Part shown: positions 17,077 through 25,663 of the stretch, piece by piece
Position numbering within the stretch: position 1 is the first letter of the stretch
Layout of the letters: each line of letters begins with the position of its first letter
Source: Clostridiales bacterium
GTDB taxonomy: Bacteria; Bacillota; Clostridia; Christensenellales; Aristaeellaceae
Length of the DNA stretch: 64,000 nucleotides
Assembly: GCA_015056325.1 (NCBI GenBank)
Contig: SVGL01000007.1
Location: forward strand, 1 to 64,000
Reading direction: 5' to 3'
Program-made: the position numbers and the translations under genes
Notes under the pieces: model-generated
Database searches by the model: none
Told to the model about the DNA's origin: nothing
What the model saw: the letters and a program-made list of their open reading frames with translations, nothing else

Positions 17077-18291
17077 TCAGTGCGTGAGGATAAACTCCCT
17101 CGTATCGCGGTGGCGGAACAGATACAGCGCGAAGGGCAGGGATACGAGGCTTCCTGCGGCGAACACCAGGTAGAGGGGGAAGATGTCCCCCAGAATGCCG
17201 TAGATCACAGCCGACAGGGCGCATCCGCCGACGCAGGCAGCATCGATGAAGCCCAGGATGGCACCCCGGTTCTCCTCCGGCAGCGCCAGCATCAGCGCGG
17301 CGGTGAAGATGGAGTTGCCCGCCGCATTCAGCAGCGAGGCAAGGAACAGCAGGACAGCCATGGGCAGGAAATCCTTCGTGAAGAAAGCCAGCACACACAG
17401 CGTCTGCGAGCCGATAAAGCCGATGCACATCAGGGAGAAGCGGGCTTTGGGCTTGAGCTTGAAGATCCCCAGCACCAGCACGCACAGCAGCGAGCCTGCC
17501 ACCTGCACGGACAGCAGGTAGCCGTACATGTCCATCGTGAAACCCTTCTCCATGCAGAAAGGGAGCATCAGGCTGATGGGCCCCGCGCCCAGCAGGTTCA
17601 GCAGCAGCGCAAAGGGCACGAACAGCTTCAGGCAGCGGTTGGAGAAGATGGACTTGATTGCCTTACCAAAGTCGGTCAGCACACCCCTGACCGTCACCCT
17701 TTCGCCCTGCTGCACCGTGCGGGGCACGCGGATGAACATCTCCGTCACGGCGGAGATTAGATAGCTCGCGCCGTTGAGCACCACGATCAACGGCACGCCC
17801 AGAAACGCCACCAGCACGCCGGAAAAGGCCTTGCCCACAAGGTTGATCAGCGCATTGGAAGCCGAAAAGACGGACTGTCCTCGCACCATGTCATCATGGG
17901 GGATGAGGTCGATCATCAGCGTATTCACCGCCGGGTTGAAGAACACCGAGCACAGCGACGCCGCAAAGGCCGCCAGCAATACCATCGGAACGCTCAGCGC
18001 GTCCGTCCAGGCCAGCGCGCCCAGCACCAGCATGATCAGGCCGCGCAATACATCCATCCCCACGATGATCCACCGGCGGCTGATCTTATCCACAATGCTG
18101 CCGGTAAAGGGGGAGAGGAACATCGTCACAAACATCGAAATGGAGGACATCACGCCCATCAGCGCGCTGGAACCGGTCTTTTCGTACACCCAGTAGCCGA
18201 TGGCCACGCTGTAGAGCAGATCGCCGATATCGCTGATGGCGTTGCCCTGCAGGAGAAGGAGGAAGTCTTTGTTCCACAGCTTGCGTTGCAT
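17077..18291 (-). CDS. MFS transporter (MFS_3-type exporter)
   Basis: A 404-residue integral membrane protein with about 12 hydrophobic segments. Features such as GNAISDIGDLLYSVAIGYWV, the loop GSIVDKISRRWIIVGMDVL and FFNPAVNTLMIDLIPHDDMV are typical of the MFS_3 / EntS-like branch. Members expel drugs or siderophores by proton antiport. The substrate is not evident. The ATG at 18291 follows GGAGGGCTCTC; an upstream ATG has no ribosome site. A strong promoter lies 30 bp upstream, so it is monocistronic. Confidence 0.9.
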   Translation of the reverse strand: MQRKLWNKDFLLLLQGNAISDIGDLLYSVAIGYWVYEKTGSSALMGVMSSISMFVTMFLSPFTGSIVDKISRRWIIVGMDVLRGLIMLVLGALAWTDALSVPMVLLAAFAASLCSVFFNPAVNTLMIDLIPHDDMVRGQSVFSASNALINLVGKAFSGVLVAFLGVPLIVVLNGASYLISAVTEMFIRVPRTVQQGERVTVRGVLTDFGKAIKSIFSNRCLKLFVPFALLLNLLGAGPISLMLPFCMEKGFTMDMYGYLLSVQVAGSLLCVLVLGIFKLKPKARFSLMCIGFIGSQTLCVLAFFTKDFLPMAVLLFLASLLNAAGNSIFTAALMLALPEENRGAILGFIDAACVGGCALSAVIYGILGDIFPLYLVFAAGSLVSLPFALYLFRHRDTREFILTH

Positions 18292-18320
18292 GAGAGCCCT
18301 CCGCGGTAGTTGATGGATGC

Positions 18321-18349
18321 AGTATAGCATCCGGAGGAGGCTGCGTCAA
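18321..18349 (-). promoter_or_regulatory. MFS gene promoter
   Basis: Minus-strand TTGACG (18344-18349), 17-nt spacer, TATACT (18321-18326). Confidence 0.8.
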
Positions 18350-18390
18350 TGCGTCTCGGGGATTGTTTATGCAATTCTAATACGGCATTA

Positions 18391-18421
18391 AGAAACGCCC
18401 TGCCCATTGCGGGCAGAGCGC
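18391..18421 (-). terminator. Terminator
   Basis: CGCTCTGCCC-GCAA-TGGGCAGGGCG followed by TTTCTT on the minus strand, just past the stop at 18427. Confidence 0.75.
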
Positions 18422-18426
18422 ATATA

Positions 18427-20037
18427 TCAGGTGTAGCCCCAGTTGGCGACGTACCACTCGCCGCCGGGCTCGCGGTAGAGGATGAACAGGTAGTCCTTCG
18501 CCACGCCGTACCCGGCGATCTCGTAGTCCCACAGCTCCATGCTGTTCAGGTCGGCGAAGAGGAGGATGCCCTCCTTCTGGCCGGTTTCGTCCTGCCACCA
18601 GGCGGTTGGGTCGGCGCTTTCGGCTTCCACATAGCGGAGGGCCAGCAGGGTCGTGCCGGGCCAGTCTTCTTCAATGCAGAGGGCAACTGCCTCAAAGGCT
18701 GCGTGAATATCCCTCGATGAATAGCGGGTGGATTGATCGACATCATAGCGGGTATACCGGACAAAGCCGCGATCAATGCCCAGAGATGTACCGGGTACGA
18801 ACCCCATGCGCAGATCCTTGTCCACGAAGCCCTCCACCAAATACCAATTTCCATGTTGAGCAAGCACGCGGACACTTGTGCCAGGCGAGAGCGGGCATAT
18901 GGCGAAACGGCTGTTGAGCGGATCGTCGCTCAGGAAGGTAAAGCCCGTCACCACGCCGTAGACATTTTCCTCCGGATTCCGGCTGTGGGGCAGCTCCGGC
19001 ACGCCTTCCAGCATAGAAGCGGGCAGCTGCTCGGTGTCGATCCAGCCAATGCGGTGGTGCCCATCGGCGATCTCGTATTCAATCATCATCCGGCCCATCC
19101 AGGTGCCGTAGACCAGGATTTCGCCGTTGGTGGAGACAACTGCCTTGCCTGAGCCGGCACGCCGATGTTCCTGCCGGGGCCCTTCGTAGACCTCATAGCG
19201 CTGGTTCTTGGGGAAGGTGCCGATTTGGGAATTCAATTCGGGAATGACGGGCGCAGCCGGTTCCTCGGTGGGGACGGGCGCGTACTCCCAGGTCAGGTAG
19301 CTCTCCAGGATACCGGGCAGGCGAGCGTAAGCTTCCTCGGTGGTGCGGGCGGCAGGCCAGGGCTGGCCCAGGTCGAAATCACCCCAGAGCCAGCCGGCGT
19401 CGGACGCAGAAACGCGCCATTCGTCCTCTCGCAGGAGGAAGCGCCCAAGGCCCCCCGCATCATCCCATACGCCAAAGACGATCTGCCACACGCCCTGCTC
19501 CTTTTGCAGGAAGACCTCCCCGACCTGCAGGCCGGTAGCCGCCTCGATCTTCCCGGTGATGGTGCCGTCCAGGTAGTCCATCATCAGGCCGTCGAAGGCG
19601 GAATGTTCAGCCTTGCCGGACAGGTACGCGCGGGCCTCCTCGTCCAGCACGGGGTAGTAGCATCCGCCGCTGATGTGGTTGGGGATATGGATGCGGGTGC
19701 CACCCCAGGTTTCGATCTCGTAGGTCACCTGGCGACCGTCGGCGTAGGTTTCGTGCAGATAGGTCTTGTCAGCGGTGCGCTCCACGCGCCAGGTGAAGGT
19801 ATATTCCAACTCCCGGTATTGCAGCGGCACCTGCTCATAGTCGATGATCTCCAGGCACACGCCGGTGCCGTCGGGGTTGAGGCGGAAGCCGTCGCCGTGC
19901 TCCTCCGCGCCGCCGTTGAATCCCCAGGTGCCTGCCATTTCACCCGTGTAGGGCTGGGGCCAGGGGTCATCCTCCGCCAGCGCAGGCAGCGACAGCAGAC
20001 AAAACAGCATCAGCCATCCGATGATTCTTCTGAACAT
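18427..20037 (-). CDS. Secreted protein with SH3-like region
   Basis: A 536-residue exported protein. The signal peptide is MFRRIIGWLMLFCLLSLPAL followed by AEDD. The central part (about residues 285-360, with QIGTFPKNQRYEVYEGPRQE and MIEYEIADGHHRIGWIDTEQ) resembles an SH3-type cell-wall-binding domain. The rest is not recognised. The start is the second ATG, at 20037, because it is 7 nt from GGAGG while the first is 1 nt away. Its neighbour at 20139-21317 also carries SH3 repeats, so both may bind the envelope. Confidence 0.75.
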   Translation of the reverse strand: MFRRIIGWLMLFCLLSLPALAEDDPWPQPYTGEMAGTWGFNGGAEEHGDGFRLNPDGTGVCLEIIDYEQVPLQYRELEYTFTWRVERTADKTYLHETYADGRQVTYEIETWGGTRIHIPNHISGGCYYPVLDEEARAYLSGKAEHSAFDGLMMDYLDGTITGKIEAATGLQVGEVFLQKEQGVWQIVFGVWDDAGGLGRFLLREDEWRVSASDAGWLWGDFDLGQPWPAARTTEEAYARLPGILESYLTWEYAPVPTEEPAAPVIPELNSQIGTFPKNQRYEVYEGPRQEHRRAGSGKAVVSTNGEILVYGTWMGRMMIEYEIADGHHRIGWIDTEQLPASMLEGVPELPHSRNPEENVYGVVTGFTFLSDDPLNSRFAICPLSPGTSVRVLAQHGNWYLVEGFVDKDLRMGFVPGTSLGIDRGFVRYTRYDVDQSTRYSSRDIHAAFEAVALCIEEDWPGTTLLALRYVEAESADPTAWWQDETGQKEGILLFADLNSMELWDYEIAGYGVAKDYLFILYREPGGEWYVANWGYT

Positions 20038-20093
20038 ATGCATTCCTCCTGCTGATACAACGGATGACAATGGTAGATTCTTCCCCAAATATG

Positions 20094-20121
20094 AAAAAAG
20101 CCGGATGCGTATACATCCGGC
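20094..20121 (-). terminator. Terminator
   Basis: GCCGGATG-TATACG-CATCCGGC followed by TTTTTT on the minus strand, just past the SH3-protein gene. Confidence 0.9.
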
Positions 20122-20138
20122 AGGGAAGGCGTGCAGGA

Positions 20139-21317
20139 TCAGCGCAGGCTGACGGCGCTCAGGGGCACAAAGCCGCGTACGGATACATAACCGGGCTGGG
20201 CGGTGGTGGTGGAATAGCCGGTGGACTCGAAGTACACCCAGGTTCGGCCGGCGGAATCCTGGATCTGTGCCAGGGCGTAGGCATAATTGCCGTTGACGTT
20301 GATCTTGGCGTACTCATGGCCATAGTCGGGGGAATCGGAGACATGTGCGCCGTCGGCGATGCGGATAGGCACATAATGGAACACCAGGTTGCGCACATTG
20401 CCCTGGGGCGTCATCTGGTTGACATGGATCATGGAGAAGCGCGGAACCGTCGTGCCGGAAGCGGTGCCGTTGTACTTGATCAGGTAGTAATCACCCTCGC
20501 GCCCGTAGATGGCCACGGTGGAACCGCCGCCGATGGTGGCGTTGCCCTTGGCGGTGCGGTAGTAGCTGCTGGCTGGACCGGTGTATACGGCGAGGCTGCG
20601 GTTGGCGGCCTTGCCCCAGCACTGGTGGCTCAGGCTGGGCAGATTGGACAGGCTGGACTGGTTGACGTTGGTGTTGGGACGGCTGGTGGAGCCGCTGCTG
20701 GAGCTGGAACTGGAGCCGCTGCCGGAGAGCGCGGTCAGGGAATAGTCATGCATGTAGCCAACCTTGCCGTCCTGAGTCTGGACGTAGCAGTAGTTGTACT
20801 TGCCATCCTGGCCACCGTAGTAATTCAGCACGTAGACCAGCTCGCCATTATCATAGCGGCCCAGGTTGCGGCTGAGGTGGTCGCGGTCGCTGGCGGCGGA
20901 GTACAAATAGGCATAGCCACGGGGGGAGGTGCTCTCCACGCGGAACCAGCCCACGCCGTTTCCGCTGCTGCTGGTGCTGTTATTGGTGCTGGTGCTGGCG
21001 TTGGAACTGCTGCGGCGCAGGGAGTAGTCGTGCATGTAGCCGACCTTGCCATCCTGGGTGCGGACGTAGCAATAGTTGTACTTGCCGTCCTGGCCGCCGT
21101 AGTAATCCACAACATAGACCAGTGCACCGTTATCATAGCGGCCCAGGTTGCGGCTGAGGTGGTCGCGGTCGCTGGCGGCGGAGTACAAATAGGCATAGCC
21201 GCGGGGGGAGGTGCTCTCCACCACATACCAGCCGGAGGAGGAAGCACCGGCGGTCTGCGGCAGGAACAGGCTGGTCAGCAAAACCAGGGTCATCATAGCA
21301 GTCAGGATACGCTTCAT
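20139..21317 (-). CDS. Secreted protein with tandem SH3-like repeats
   Basis: A 392-residue secreted protein with signal peptide MKRILTAMMTLVLLTSLFLP. Two nearly identical repeats of about 80 residues (each with ESTSPRGYAYLYSAASDRDH and KYNYCYV.TQDGKVGYMHDY) are SH3-type domains. They are joined by Ser/Asn/Thr-rich linkers. The C-terminal 150 residues form a third, different SH3-like region (RSLAVYTGPASSYYRTAKGN) and an unknown end. Such proteins usually bind peptidoglycan. The near identity of the repeats at DNA level points to recent duplication. The start ATG follows AAAGGAGTTTGACTG. Confidence 0.8.
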   Translation of the reverse strand: MKRILTAMMTLVLLTSLFLPQTAGASSSGWYVVESTSPRGYAYLYSAASDRDHLSRNLGRYDNGALVYVVDYYGGQDGKYNYCYVRTQDGKVGYMHDYSLRRSSSNASTSTNNSTSSSGNGVGWFRVESTSPRGYAYLYSAASDRDHLSRNLGRYDNGELVYVLNYYGGQDGKYNYCYVQTQDGKVGYMHDYSLTALSGSGSSSSSSSGSTSRPNTNVNQSSLSNLPSLSHQCWGKAANRSLAVYTGPASSYYRTAKGNATIGGGSTVAIYGREGDYYLIKYNGTASGTTVPRFSMIHVNQMTPQGNVRNLVFHYVPIRIADGAHVSDSPDYGHEYAKINVNGNYAYALAQIQDSAGRTWVYFESTGYSTTTAQPGYVSVRGFVPLSAVSLR

Positions 21318-21402
21318 CAGTCAAACTCCTTTCGTGACGGGAGATGTATACGTCCTTCTACTATAATATACGAATGACATGGGAAAATGTTTCACGAAAA
21401 AC

Positions 21403-21433
21403 AAAAAAATCCGGATAAAAACTTTATCCGGAT
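21403..21433 (-). terminator. Displaced tRNA-Leu terminator
   Basis: On the minus strand ATCCGGATAAA-GTT-TTTATCCGGAT is followed by seven T residues. It abuts the left attachment site. Without the 40 kb insertion it would follow the tRNA-Leu gene directly, so it is probably that gene's original terminator. Confidence 0.75.
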
Positions 21434-21436
21434 CTC

Positions 21437-21458
21437 AGTGCGGGAAACAGGACTTGAA
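21437..21458. repeat. attL of the outer element
   Basis: 22 bp identical to the 3' end of the tRNA-Leu gene at 61555-61576 (it begins AGTGCGGGAAACAGGACTTG). It is the duplicated core left by site-specific integration. Confidence 0.93.
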
Positions 21459-21563
21459 TTTGTATGAATGCACGAATTGGGAAAAACAGAAGTGAAAAGA
21501 AAGCTGAAAACGCAAGGCTTTGACCAATACAAGACAAGGGAAACAAACTGAAACAAGCAGGAA

Positions 21564-21584
21564 TTGTGGTCAGAATTGTGGTCA
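21564..21584 (+). promoter_or_regulatory. Putative integrase arm sites, left
   Basis: Two direct copies of TTGTGGTCA (21564-21572 and 21576-21584), 12 bp apart start to start. The same pair with the same spacing is found near the right end at 61473-61493. This is the pattern expected of arm-type sites of a tyrosine integrase. Confidence 0.6.
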
Positions 21585-21652
21585 AAAATCCGATTCATTC
21601 CGCATAGACTGCAGCGGTTTCTTACGGCCATCCAGATCAGACATAAGAATTC

Positions 21653-21662
21653 CCCTATAGGG
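21653..21662. promoter_or_regulatory. CCCTATAGGG palindrome, copy 1
   Basis: Perfect 10-bp palindrome within TTCCCCTATAGGG, downstream of the terminase genes. One of three exact copies in the outer element. Confidence 0.5.
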
Positions 21663-21762
21663 TGATGAAGCGGCTCCCATCCCTACAGGGGATCAAGACA
21701 TTTATGACGTTTCAGACGGAAAAGACAATAAAGACATTATGACATTAAGGTCACAAATAGTA

Positions 21763-22443
21763 TCACATATGTTTGTCGTCCCCGATTCTATACAGGTGGT
21801 TCCGGCAGGCAAGCCATGCTCCCATAGCAACAGACATAACAATATCGTCATGAATGCCGCTTCGGCCCCCGTAGGTATCACGTCCGCTTTCGCTGATCCG
21901 GGTTTGAAAGTTGCTCAGCTCCTCGATCAGCGCATTTGCTTCTTTGAGGCCCTTGGCAATCTTGAGACGGTTATTCTGCAGCTGTATCTGCAGGTTGGAG
22001 ACAAGCTCCCGCTTTGGTACGTTATAGTGACCATTATTCTGATTGGCATCTGCACCACCTGTGATATTGATGCTGCTCAAGCTGTATCGGAAGCCTGCCT
22101 GCTGCATCATGTCATATACCGGACGGCCCAGACCTGTGAAGTCAATGACGACGGCCTTTTCCTGTCCCTTCAGCTGAGGGCTTCTATAAAGCTCTATGAG
22201 CCGGTCAACAATAGCCGGGTATTCCTCCTGCCGGGTGCGCTCGATATGACGCAGATACAGCATCCTTTCGCCCCTGCGATCAGGCCCCAAAACGCCGTAG
22301 CCGGTTATCACCCGCTCAATGATCGAAATAGCAGTGTAATCAAAGGCTTGTCCAAGGTCAGCGCTGATGATAAAGAGCCGATCCTGTACGTTGATCCCGA
22401 CGCGCTCCGGCCCGGAGAGCCGGTCAAAATGTAGTAAAGGCAA
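21763..22443 (-). CDS. terL: Terminase large subunit, nuclease half
   Basis: 226 residues matching the C-terminal RNase H-like nuclease domain of phage large terminases. The first metal-binding Asp is in LFIISADLGQAFDYTAISII, the second in KAVVIDFTGLG, and a late one in GIHDDIVMSVAMGAWLA. It is in the same frame as the ATPase half just upstream, separated only by a TGA. Reinitiation is plausible, since a TTG at 22443 sits 8 nt after AGGAGG. It is therefore either a second polypeptide of a two-part terminase or the tail of a gene with a nonsense mutation. It is the last gene before attL. Confidence 0.8.
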   Translation of the reverse strand: MPLLHFDRLSGPERVGINVQDRLFIISADLGQAFDYTAISIIERVITGYGVLGPDRRGERMLYLRHIERTRQEEYPAIVDRLIELYRSPQLKGQEKAVVIDFTGLGRPVYDMMQQAGFRYSLSSINITGGADANQNNGHYNVPKRELVSNLQIQLQNNRLKIAKGLKEANALIEELSNFQTRISESGRDTYGGRSGIHDDIVMSVAMGAWLACRNHLYRIGDDKHM

Positions 22444-23199
22444 TCACTTCACCTCCTGAAACAGGGGCTTGATGTCGTCCGTAAAAGCCCTCTGTATGGA
22501 TTCATAGCTGAACGTCTGCTCGACGGTATCGACGAATTGACATTCAAATTCCTGCCGGTAGAACATATCCCCCATAGAGCGCCGCTGCTGCTCCAGCTGC
22601 TCAGGAGTCATGCGGGGGCATTCATGTGCAGTAACCTGAATGCGCTTCCAATCATCGCTGCCATTTGTCCACTCATCAAAGAAAAAACCGCGCTTGCCGA
22701 ACGGGGTGGACATGCTGATGAGCTGCCCCTTATTGATGATGAGCATAGGCATTATGGCTGCATGGAATTCATCGCTGATCTGGGCGGCTTCATCCTCCAG
22801 AATCATTGTAACGCCTGAATAGCCGCGCACGGTTGCCTGATCTCCCGGCAGGGAGACAATACGGCTATAATTGGCAAGCGTCATGGACAATTTGTTGTCC
22901 TCCAGCAGCTTGGGAGGCTCGTTCATCGCGTTTACGCCGTCCCTGATCTTTCGGAAAAGCTCCTGCGACTGGCGCTGTGTTGGGGAGGCAACAAGAATCA
23001 GCGACTTCGGTCTGTATACGGCAGTGTGCAGCGCTTTTGTTGCAGTTGTGGTGCTTTTGCCAGCCTGACGGCAGCAATTCAGCAGCAGCCGATCCCCGTC
23101 ATACTTCAGGACTTCTGCCTGCCACGGATCAGGATCAATACCGATATGACGGCTGAATGCGACGGGATCAAGAGCAAGCAGCATATCGTCTTTAAGCAT
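22444..23199 (-). CDS. terL: Terminase large subunit, ATPase half
   Basis: 251 residues matching the packaging ATPase of large terminases, which drives DNA into the capsid. The Walker A-type motif is NCCRQAGKSTTTATKAL. The Walker B region is GVTMILEDEAAQISDEFHAA, and the coupling motif lies in LISMSTPFGKRGFFFDEW. It ends with TGA after IKPLFQEVK, exactly where the nuclease domain continues in frame. The two halves add up to 477 residues plus the stop, a normal full-length TerL. It overlaps the small subunit gene by 8 bp. Confidence 0.88.
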   Translation of the reverse strand: MLKDDMLLALDPVAFSRHIGIDPDPWQAEVLKYDGDRLLLNCCRQAGKSTTTATKALHTAVYRPKSLILVASPTQRQSQELFRKIRDGVNAMNEPPKLLEDNKLSMTLANYSRIVSLPGDQATVRGYSGVTMILEDEAAQISDEFHAAIMPMLIINKGQLISMSTPFGKRGFFFDEWTNGSDDWKRIQVTAHECPRMTPEQLEQQRRSMGDMFYRQEFECQFVDTVEQTFSYESIQRAFTDDIKPLFQEVK

Positions 23200-23698
23200 T
23201 GCTATCCCCCTCCGTCAATGCTTGGGCGCGGCCCAGAGCGGCAATCAGAGCTGTGCGTGCTTCCGGGTAGGGTTGCAGAGCGTTCAGGATCACAGAGCGC
23301 AGCGCGGCCCATTCTGGCGAAATATGAAGATGCTGATGCAGCACTTGCGGCTGATTGTTCAGTTCGCCGGTCAGGCGTGCAGACAGCGCGACAATCTCCC
23401 GCATTTCCTTCAGGGCACGGGCTGTATTGAGCCGATCTCCAGCTTTTACAGATTCCCTGTACAGTTTTTCTGCGCACTGGTCCAGCTCCATGATACGCTG
23501 CGCAACGCTCGCCGGGGTTTCGCTGCCCTCGCTCTGGGCGAAGATCAGCTGTGTCTTTGTGTGGCTCTTATGCCGGTGCAGTGCACCTACACTCGCACCG
23601 TATTTCTCATGCAGTTGCTCAAAGGGTACGCCTGCAAACAGATCACGGTTGATGATCTCCACATCATCACGGGCGCAAATGCTGCATGTTCTTGCCAT
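23192..23698 (-). CDS. Putative terminase small subunit
   Basis: A 168-residue protein beginning MARTCSICARDDVEIINRDL, with a CxxC pair and a helix-turn-helix-like segment (PFEQLHEKYGASVGALHRHK). This is followed by helical sequence suited to oligomerisation. Its position directly before, and overlapping, the large terminase gene supports the DNA-recognition subunit that binds pac or cos. Sequence alone is not decisive. The start follows GGAGGTTTTCAC. Confidence 0.7.
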   Translation of the reverse strand: MARTCSICARDDVEIINRDLFAGVPFEQLHEKYGASVGALHRHKSHTKTQLIFAQSEGSETPASVAQRIMELDQCAEKLYRESVKAGDRLNTARALKEMREIVALSARLTGELNNQPQVLHQHLHISPEWAALRSVILNALQPYPEARTALIAALGRAQALTEGDSNA

Positions 23699-23717
23699 GT
23701 GAAAACCTCCATTTCTC

Positions 23718-23727
23718 CCCTATAGGG
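23718..23727. promoter_or_regulatory. CCCTATAGGG palindrome, copy 2
   Basis: Exact copy within CTCCCCTATAGGGAAA, between the capsid gene and the start of the small terminase gene. Confidence 0.5.
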
Positions 23728-23768
23728 AAAGGGCGTACAACCTGCGCTGCACGCCCTTGAGGGAATTA

Positions 23769-24605
23769 TTACGCCGTGGGAATGCTGTGATAGTAGATTG
23801 CACCGGCCTTGTTTTCAAGCACGAATGCATCATACACAATGCGGCCCTCAGTCAGGGTGCCGCTGATCCCAGGCGGGTTGTGGTGCATCTTGTAGGCGGC
23901 CAGCTTTTCAACGCCCACAGTTGCGATGGGATGGGCGATCATGAAACCAAAGCCAGCCGGAACACGTGCGGCAGGTACACGGATCACCGGCATACCATCG
24001 ACCATAGCAATGATACCCTTTAGGCGCATTTCATTGCCGATATCGGTTTCCATTGCGATATCTTTGCACCGCTTCAGCAGCAGATAGGTATCAGGGGTTA
24101 CAACCAGAGAACGATCTTTTTCGGGCGCTTCGGACTTATCCAGCGCATTGCTGCCCTTGATGATCTCATCATAGATGTTATCGGCAGTCAGCGCAGCTGC
24201 ATCGGGCTTGTGGCCAGCATTGGCAGCCATTTCAGAAATCGTGTACAGATCCACTTCAGGAATGACAACCTGACGCAGCTGACGGGAGAGAGCCTTTGCA
24301 GCCTCCAGTCCGCTTTCGTCCTCGTCCAGGCGGTCAATGACGTAGGTGAAGGAACGATCCTTGCGCAGCGTCATCGTTTCGGTAGTGGCATCCAGATCAA
24401 GCACCTTGCCGTAGCGGCTCCAGTTGCCTTCTTCCGCACCGGTGCGGCCGTAGTCGTTCATCTCGGCCGTGCCGATCTTCCAGATCTTGACCGTGTGGGC
24501 GCCGTCGAAATCGAAATTCTTATTCGTCAGCAGCGCGGTCTTACTTTCGCTCGCAAACACTTCGTCTACCAGCGGGAGAAACTTCGTTACCAGTTCAATT
24601 GCCAT
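23769..24605 (-). CDS. Phage major capsid protein
   Basis: A 278-residue coat protein. It starts MAIELVTKFLPLVDEVFASE, and has KTALLTNKNFDFDGAHTVKI, RKDRSFTYVIDRLDEDE, a segment DRSLVVTPDTYLLLKRCKDI and VPAGFGFMIAHPIATVGVEK. This layout is that of HK97-fold capsid proteins of the siphophage type that lack a fused scaffold. A DUF4355-type scaffold lies immediately upstream, which is the usual gene order. The ATG at 24605 follows AAGGATAAAAAA. Confidence 0.82.
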   Translation of the reverse strand: MAIELVTKFLPLVDEVFASESKTALLTNKNFDFDGAHTVKIWKIGTAEMNDYGRTGAEEGNWSRYGKVLDLDATTETMTLRKDRSFTYVIDRLDEDESGLEAAKALSRQLRQVVIPEVDLYTISEMAANAGHKPDAAALTADNIYDEIIKGSNALDKSEAPEKDRSLVVTPDTYLLLKRCKDIAMETDIGNEMRLKGIIAMVDGMPVIRVPAARVPAGFGFMIAHPIATVGVEKLAAYKMHHNPPGISGTLTEGRIVYDAFVLENKAGAIYYHSIPTA

Positions 24606-24609
24606 TTTT

Positions 24610-24984
24610 TTATCCTTTCTCAAGGCCCATGGCGGCACGGAGGGCATCGTCAGAATCGTCGGTTTCGATATCTATATCCGGAGTTCCGGCAAAGCCTCCT
24701 TTCGCGCTCATGGTGCGTCCTGCAGGATTGCGAATGCCTTCGATAATGGCTGCGGCAGTATCCAGCACGCCCTCTTTGCTCATGTCCAGACTGTCAAGCA
24801 GATCAGCGGGCAAGCCGCGCTTTGTCCAGTCTTCTTTTGCAGTCAGGAGGGCTTCACGCCGGGTCAGAGCTGCTTCGCGCTCATTGACCTCCCGCAGAAA
24901 CTTCGTGCGCTCCTGCTTCAGGCGCTCAGACAGAATCGAATTCACTTCATCCTGCGTAAATGTGCGATCAGGGTTATTACTCAT
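24610..24984 (-). CDS. Scaffold protein, DUF4355-like
   Basis: 124 residues, highly charged and helical, with TFTQDEVNSILSERLKQERT near the start and a flexible acidic end. This is the pattern of capsid-assembly scaffolds (DUF4355), which guide coat-protein assembly and are absent from the finished head. It lies 4 bp before the coat gene. Its ATG overlaps the previous stop (ATGAGTAA), suggesting translational coupling. Confidence 0.8.
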   Translation of the reverse strand: MSNNPDRTFTQDEVNSILSERLKQERTKFLREVNEREAALTRREALLTAKEDWTKRGLPADLLDSLDMSKEGVLDTAAAIIEGIRNPAGRTMSAKGGFAGTPDIDIETDDSDDALRAAMGLEKG

Positions 24985-25345
24985 TGTTCACGTCCTCCTG
25001 TTCATCGCCGGGAGTAGGCTTGTTGTCGGTGGGATCAGGGGCAGCAGTCAACTCGGGTATCTCCCGATCCGGGGTAGGGTTGCTGACAAGATCATGAATC
25101 TGCTTGTGCCAGCTCTCGCTGCTTTCGAGCACAGCGATGCGCTCACGGGCAGCAGCCAGCTCTTTGTAAACCTTCTTCAGGTTTGCCTTTTCGCCCCTCT
25201 TGCCAGTAGTGAGGCCGTGCTTGTAGGCCAAGGCGGCAATCATTACCGGGGAATAGCCGGCAGCTTGTGCCTCGTTATAGAGTGCAACAGCCTCTCTGTG
25301 CTCGATGAAAAGCAGACTTTTTTTGATGCTCAGCAGGTCAAACAT
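24977..25345 (-). CDS. Phage protein of unknown function
   Basis: 122 residues, mainly helical, with LFIEHREAVALYNEAQAAGY, a basic stretch KRGEKANLKKVYKELAAARE and a Pro/Asp-rich tail. I do not recognise the family. Its place upstream of and overlapping the scaffold gene implies a role in head formation or packaging. The ribosome site is CGGAGGTATCCT. Confidence 0.65.
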   Translation of the reverse strand: MFDLLSIKKSLLFIEHREAVALYNEAQAAGYSPVMIAALAYKHGLTTGKRGEKANLKKVYKELAAARERIAVLESSESWHKQIHDLVSNPTPDREIPELTAAPDPTDNKPTPGDEQEDVNNE

Positions 25346-25364
25346 AGGATACCTCCGTGTGTTA

Positions 25365-25553
25365 TTACCTCCTGTTTAGCGCCCAGAAGGGACGGCGAAT
25401 TATGAAAACAGACGGCGCAGCTATGAGTTTTTTCAACACATCTCCGCGCCGTCCGGCTTCCATCGTTGTTATACGCTGGGGAATCAGGTATTCTGTTTTA
25501 CAGGGTTTACAGGCCGTCTGACGGGCTTCTGCTTCAGATACGCCCGTTTCCAT
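25365..25553 (-). CDS. Possible small phage protein
   Basis: A 62-residue frame with a CKPCKTEYLIP pair of Cys and a basic tail (RRPFWALNRR). It overlaps the better supported gene at 25484-25663 and has a poor ribosome site. A hairpin with arms GACGGCGC/GCGCCGTC lies inside it. It may be real, since overlaps are the rule here, but support is weak. Confidence 0.3.
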   Translation of the reverse strand: METGVSEAEARQTACKPCKTEYLIPQRITTMEAGRRGDVLKKLIAAPSVFIIRRPFWALNRR

Positions 25554-25663
25554 TGGCCAGTCTGAGGAGCTGTCTCCAGCGTCAAATCCAGGTCTTGCAG
25601 ACGGTCTGTAATTGCCTGCAGCTCCTCCTCGCGTTCATATGACACCTTGATATTGATGCTCAT
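25484..25663 (-). CDS. Small phage protein, 59 residues
   Basis: A short gene coding MSINIKVSYEREEELQAITD, then RLQDLDLTLE and a basic end RAYLKQKPVRRPVNPVKQNT. Its ATG overlaps the stop of the upstream gene as ATGA, and GTGGAGGATGACAA precedes it. This is the arrangement of translationally coupled phage genes. Function unknown. Confidence 0.65.
   Translation of the reverse strand: MSINIKVSYEREEELQAITDRLQDLDLTLETAPQTGQWKRAYLKQKPVRRPVNPVKQNT

Larger units (their letters stand above)
21459..21762. other. Left end of outer element, non-coding
   Basis: No gene is seen in these 304 bp. They hold two TTGTGGTCA sites, a CCCTATAGGG palindrome and the related ATCCCTACAGGGGAT. They also hold an inverted copy of modules (GTCTGAAACGTC and CATAAATGTCT) that recur upstream of the integrase. 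The region could contain integrase arm sites and a packaging or replication signal. Confidence 0.5.

Noticed and set aside
13913-17485. Open frame of 1190 codons on the minus strand opposite the beta-galactosidase gene
   Set aside because: It is the antisense shadow of a GC-rich gene. The sequence is low in complexity (Val, His, Gly, Ala), has no domain, and the plus-strand gene is certain.
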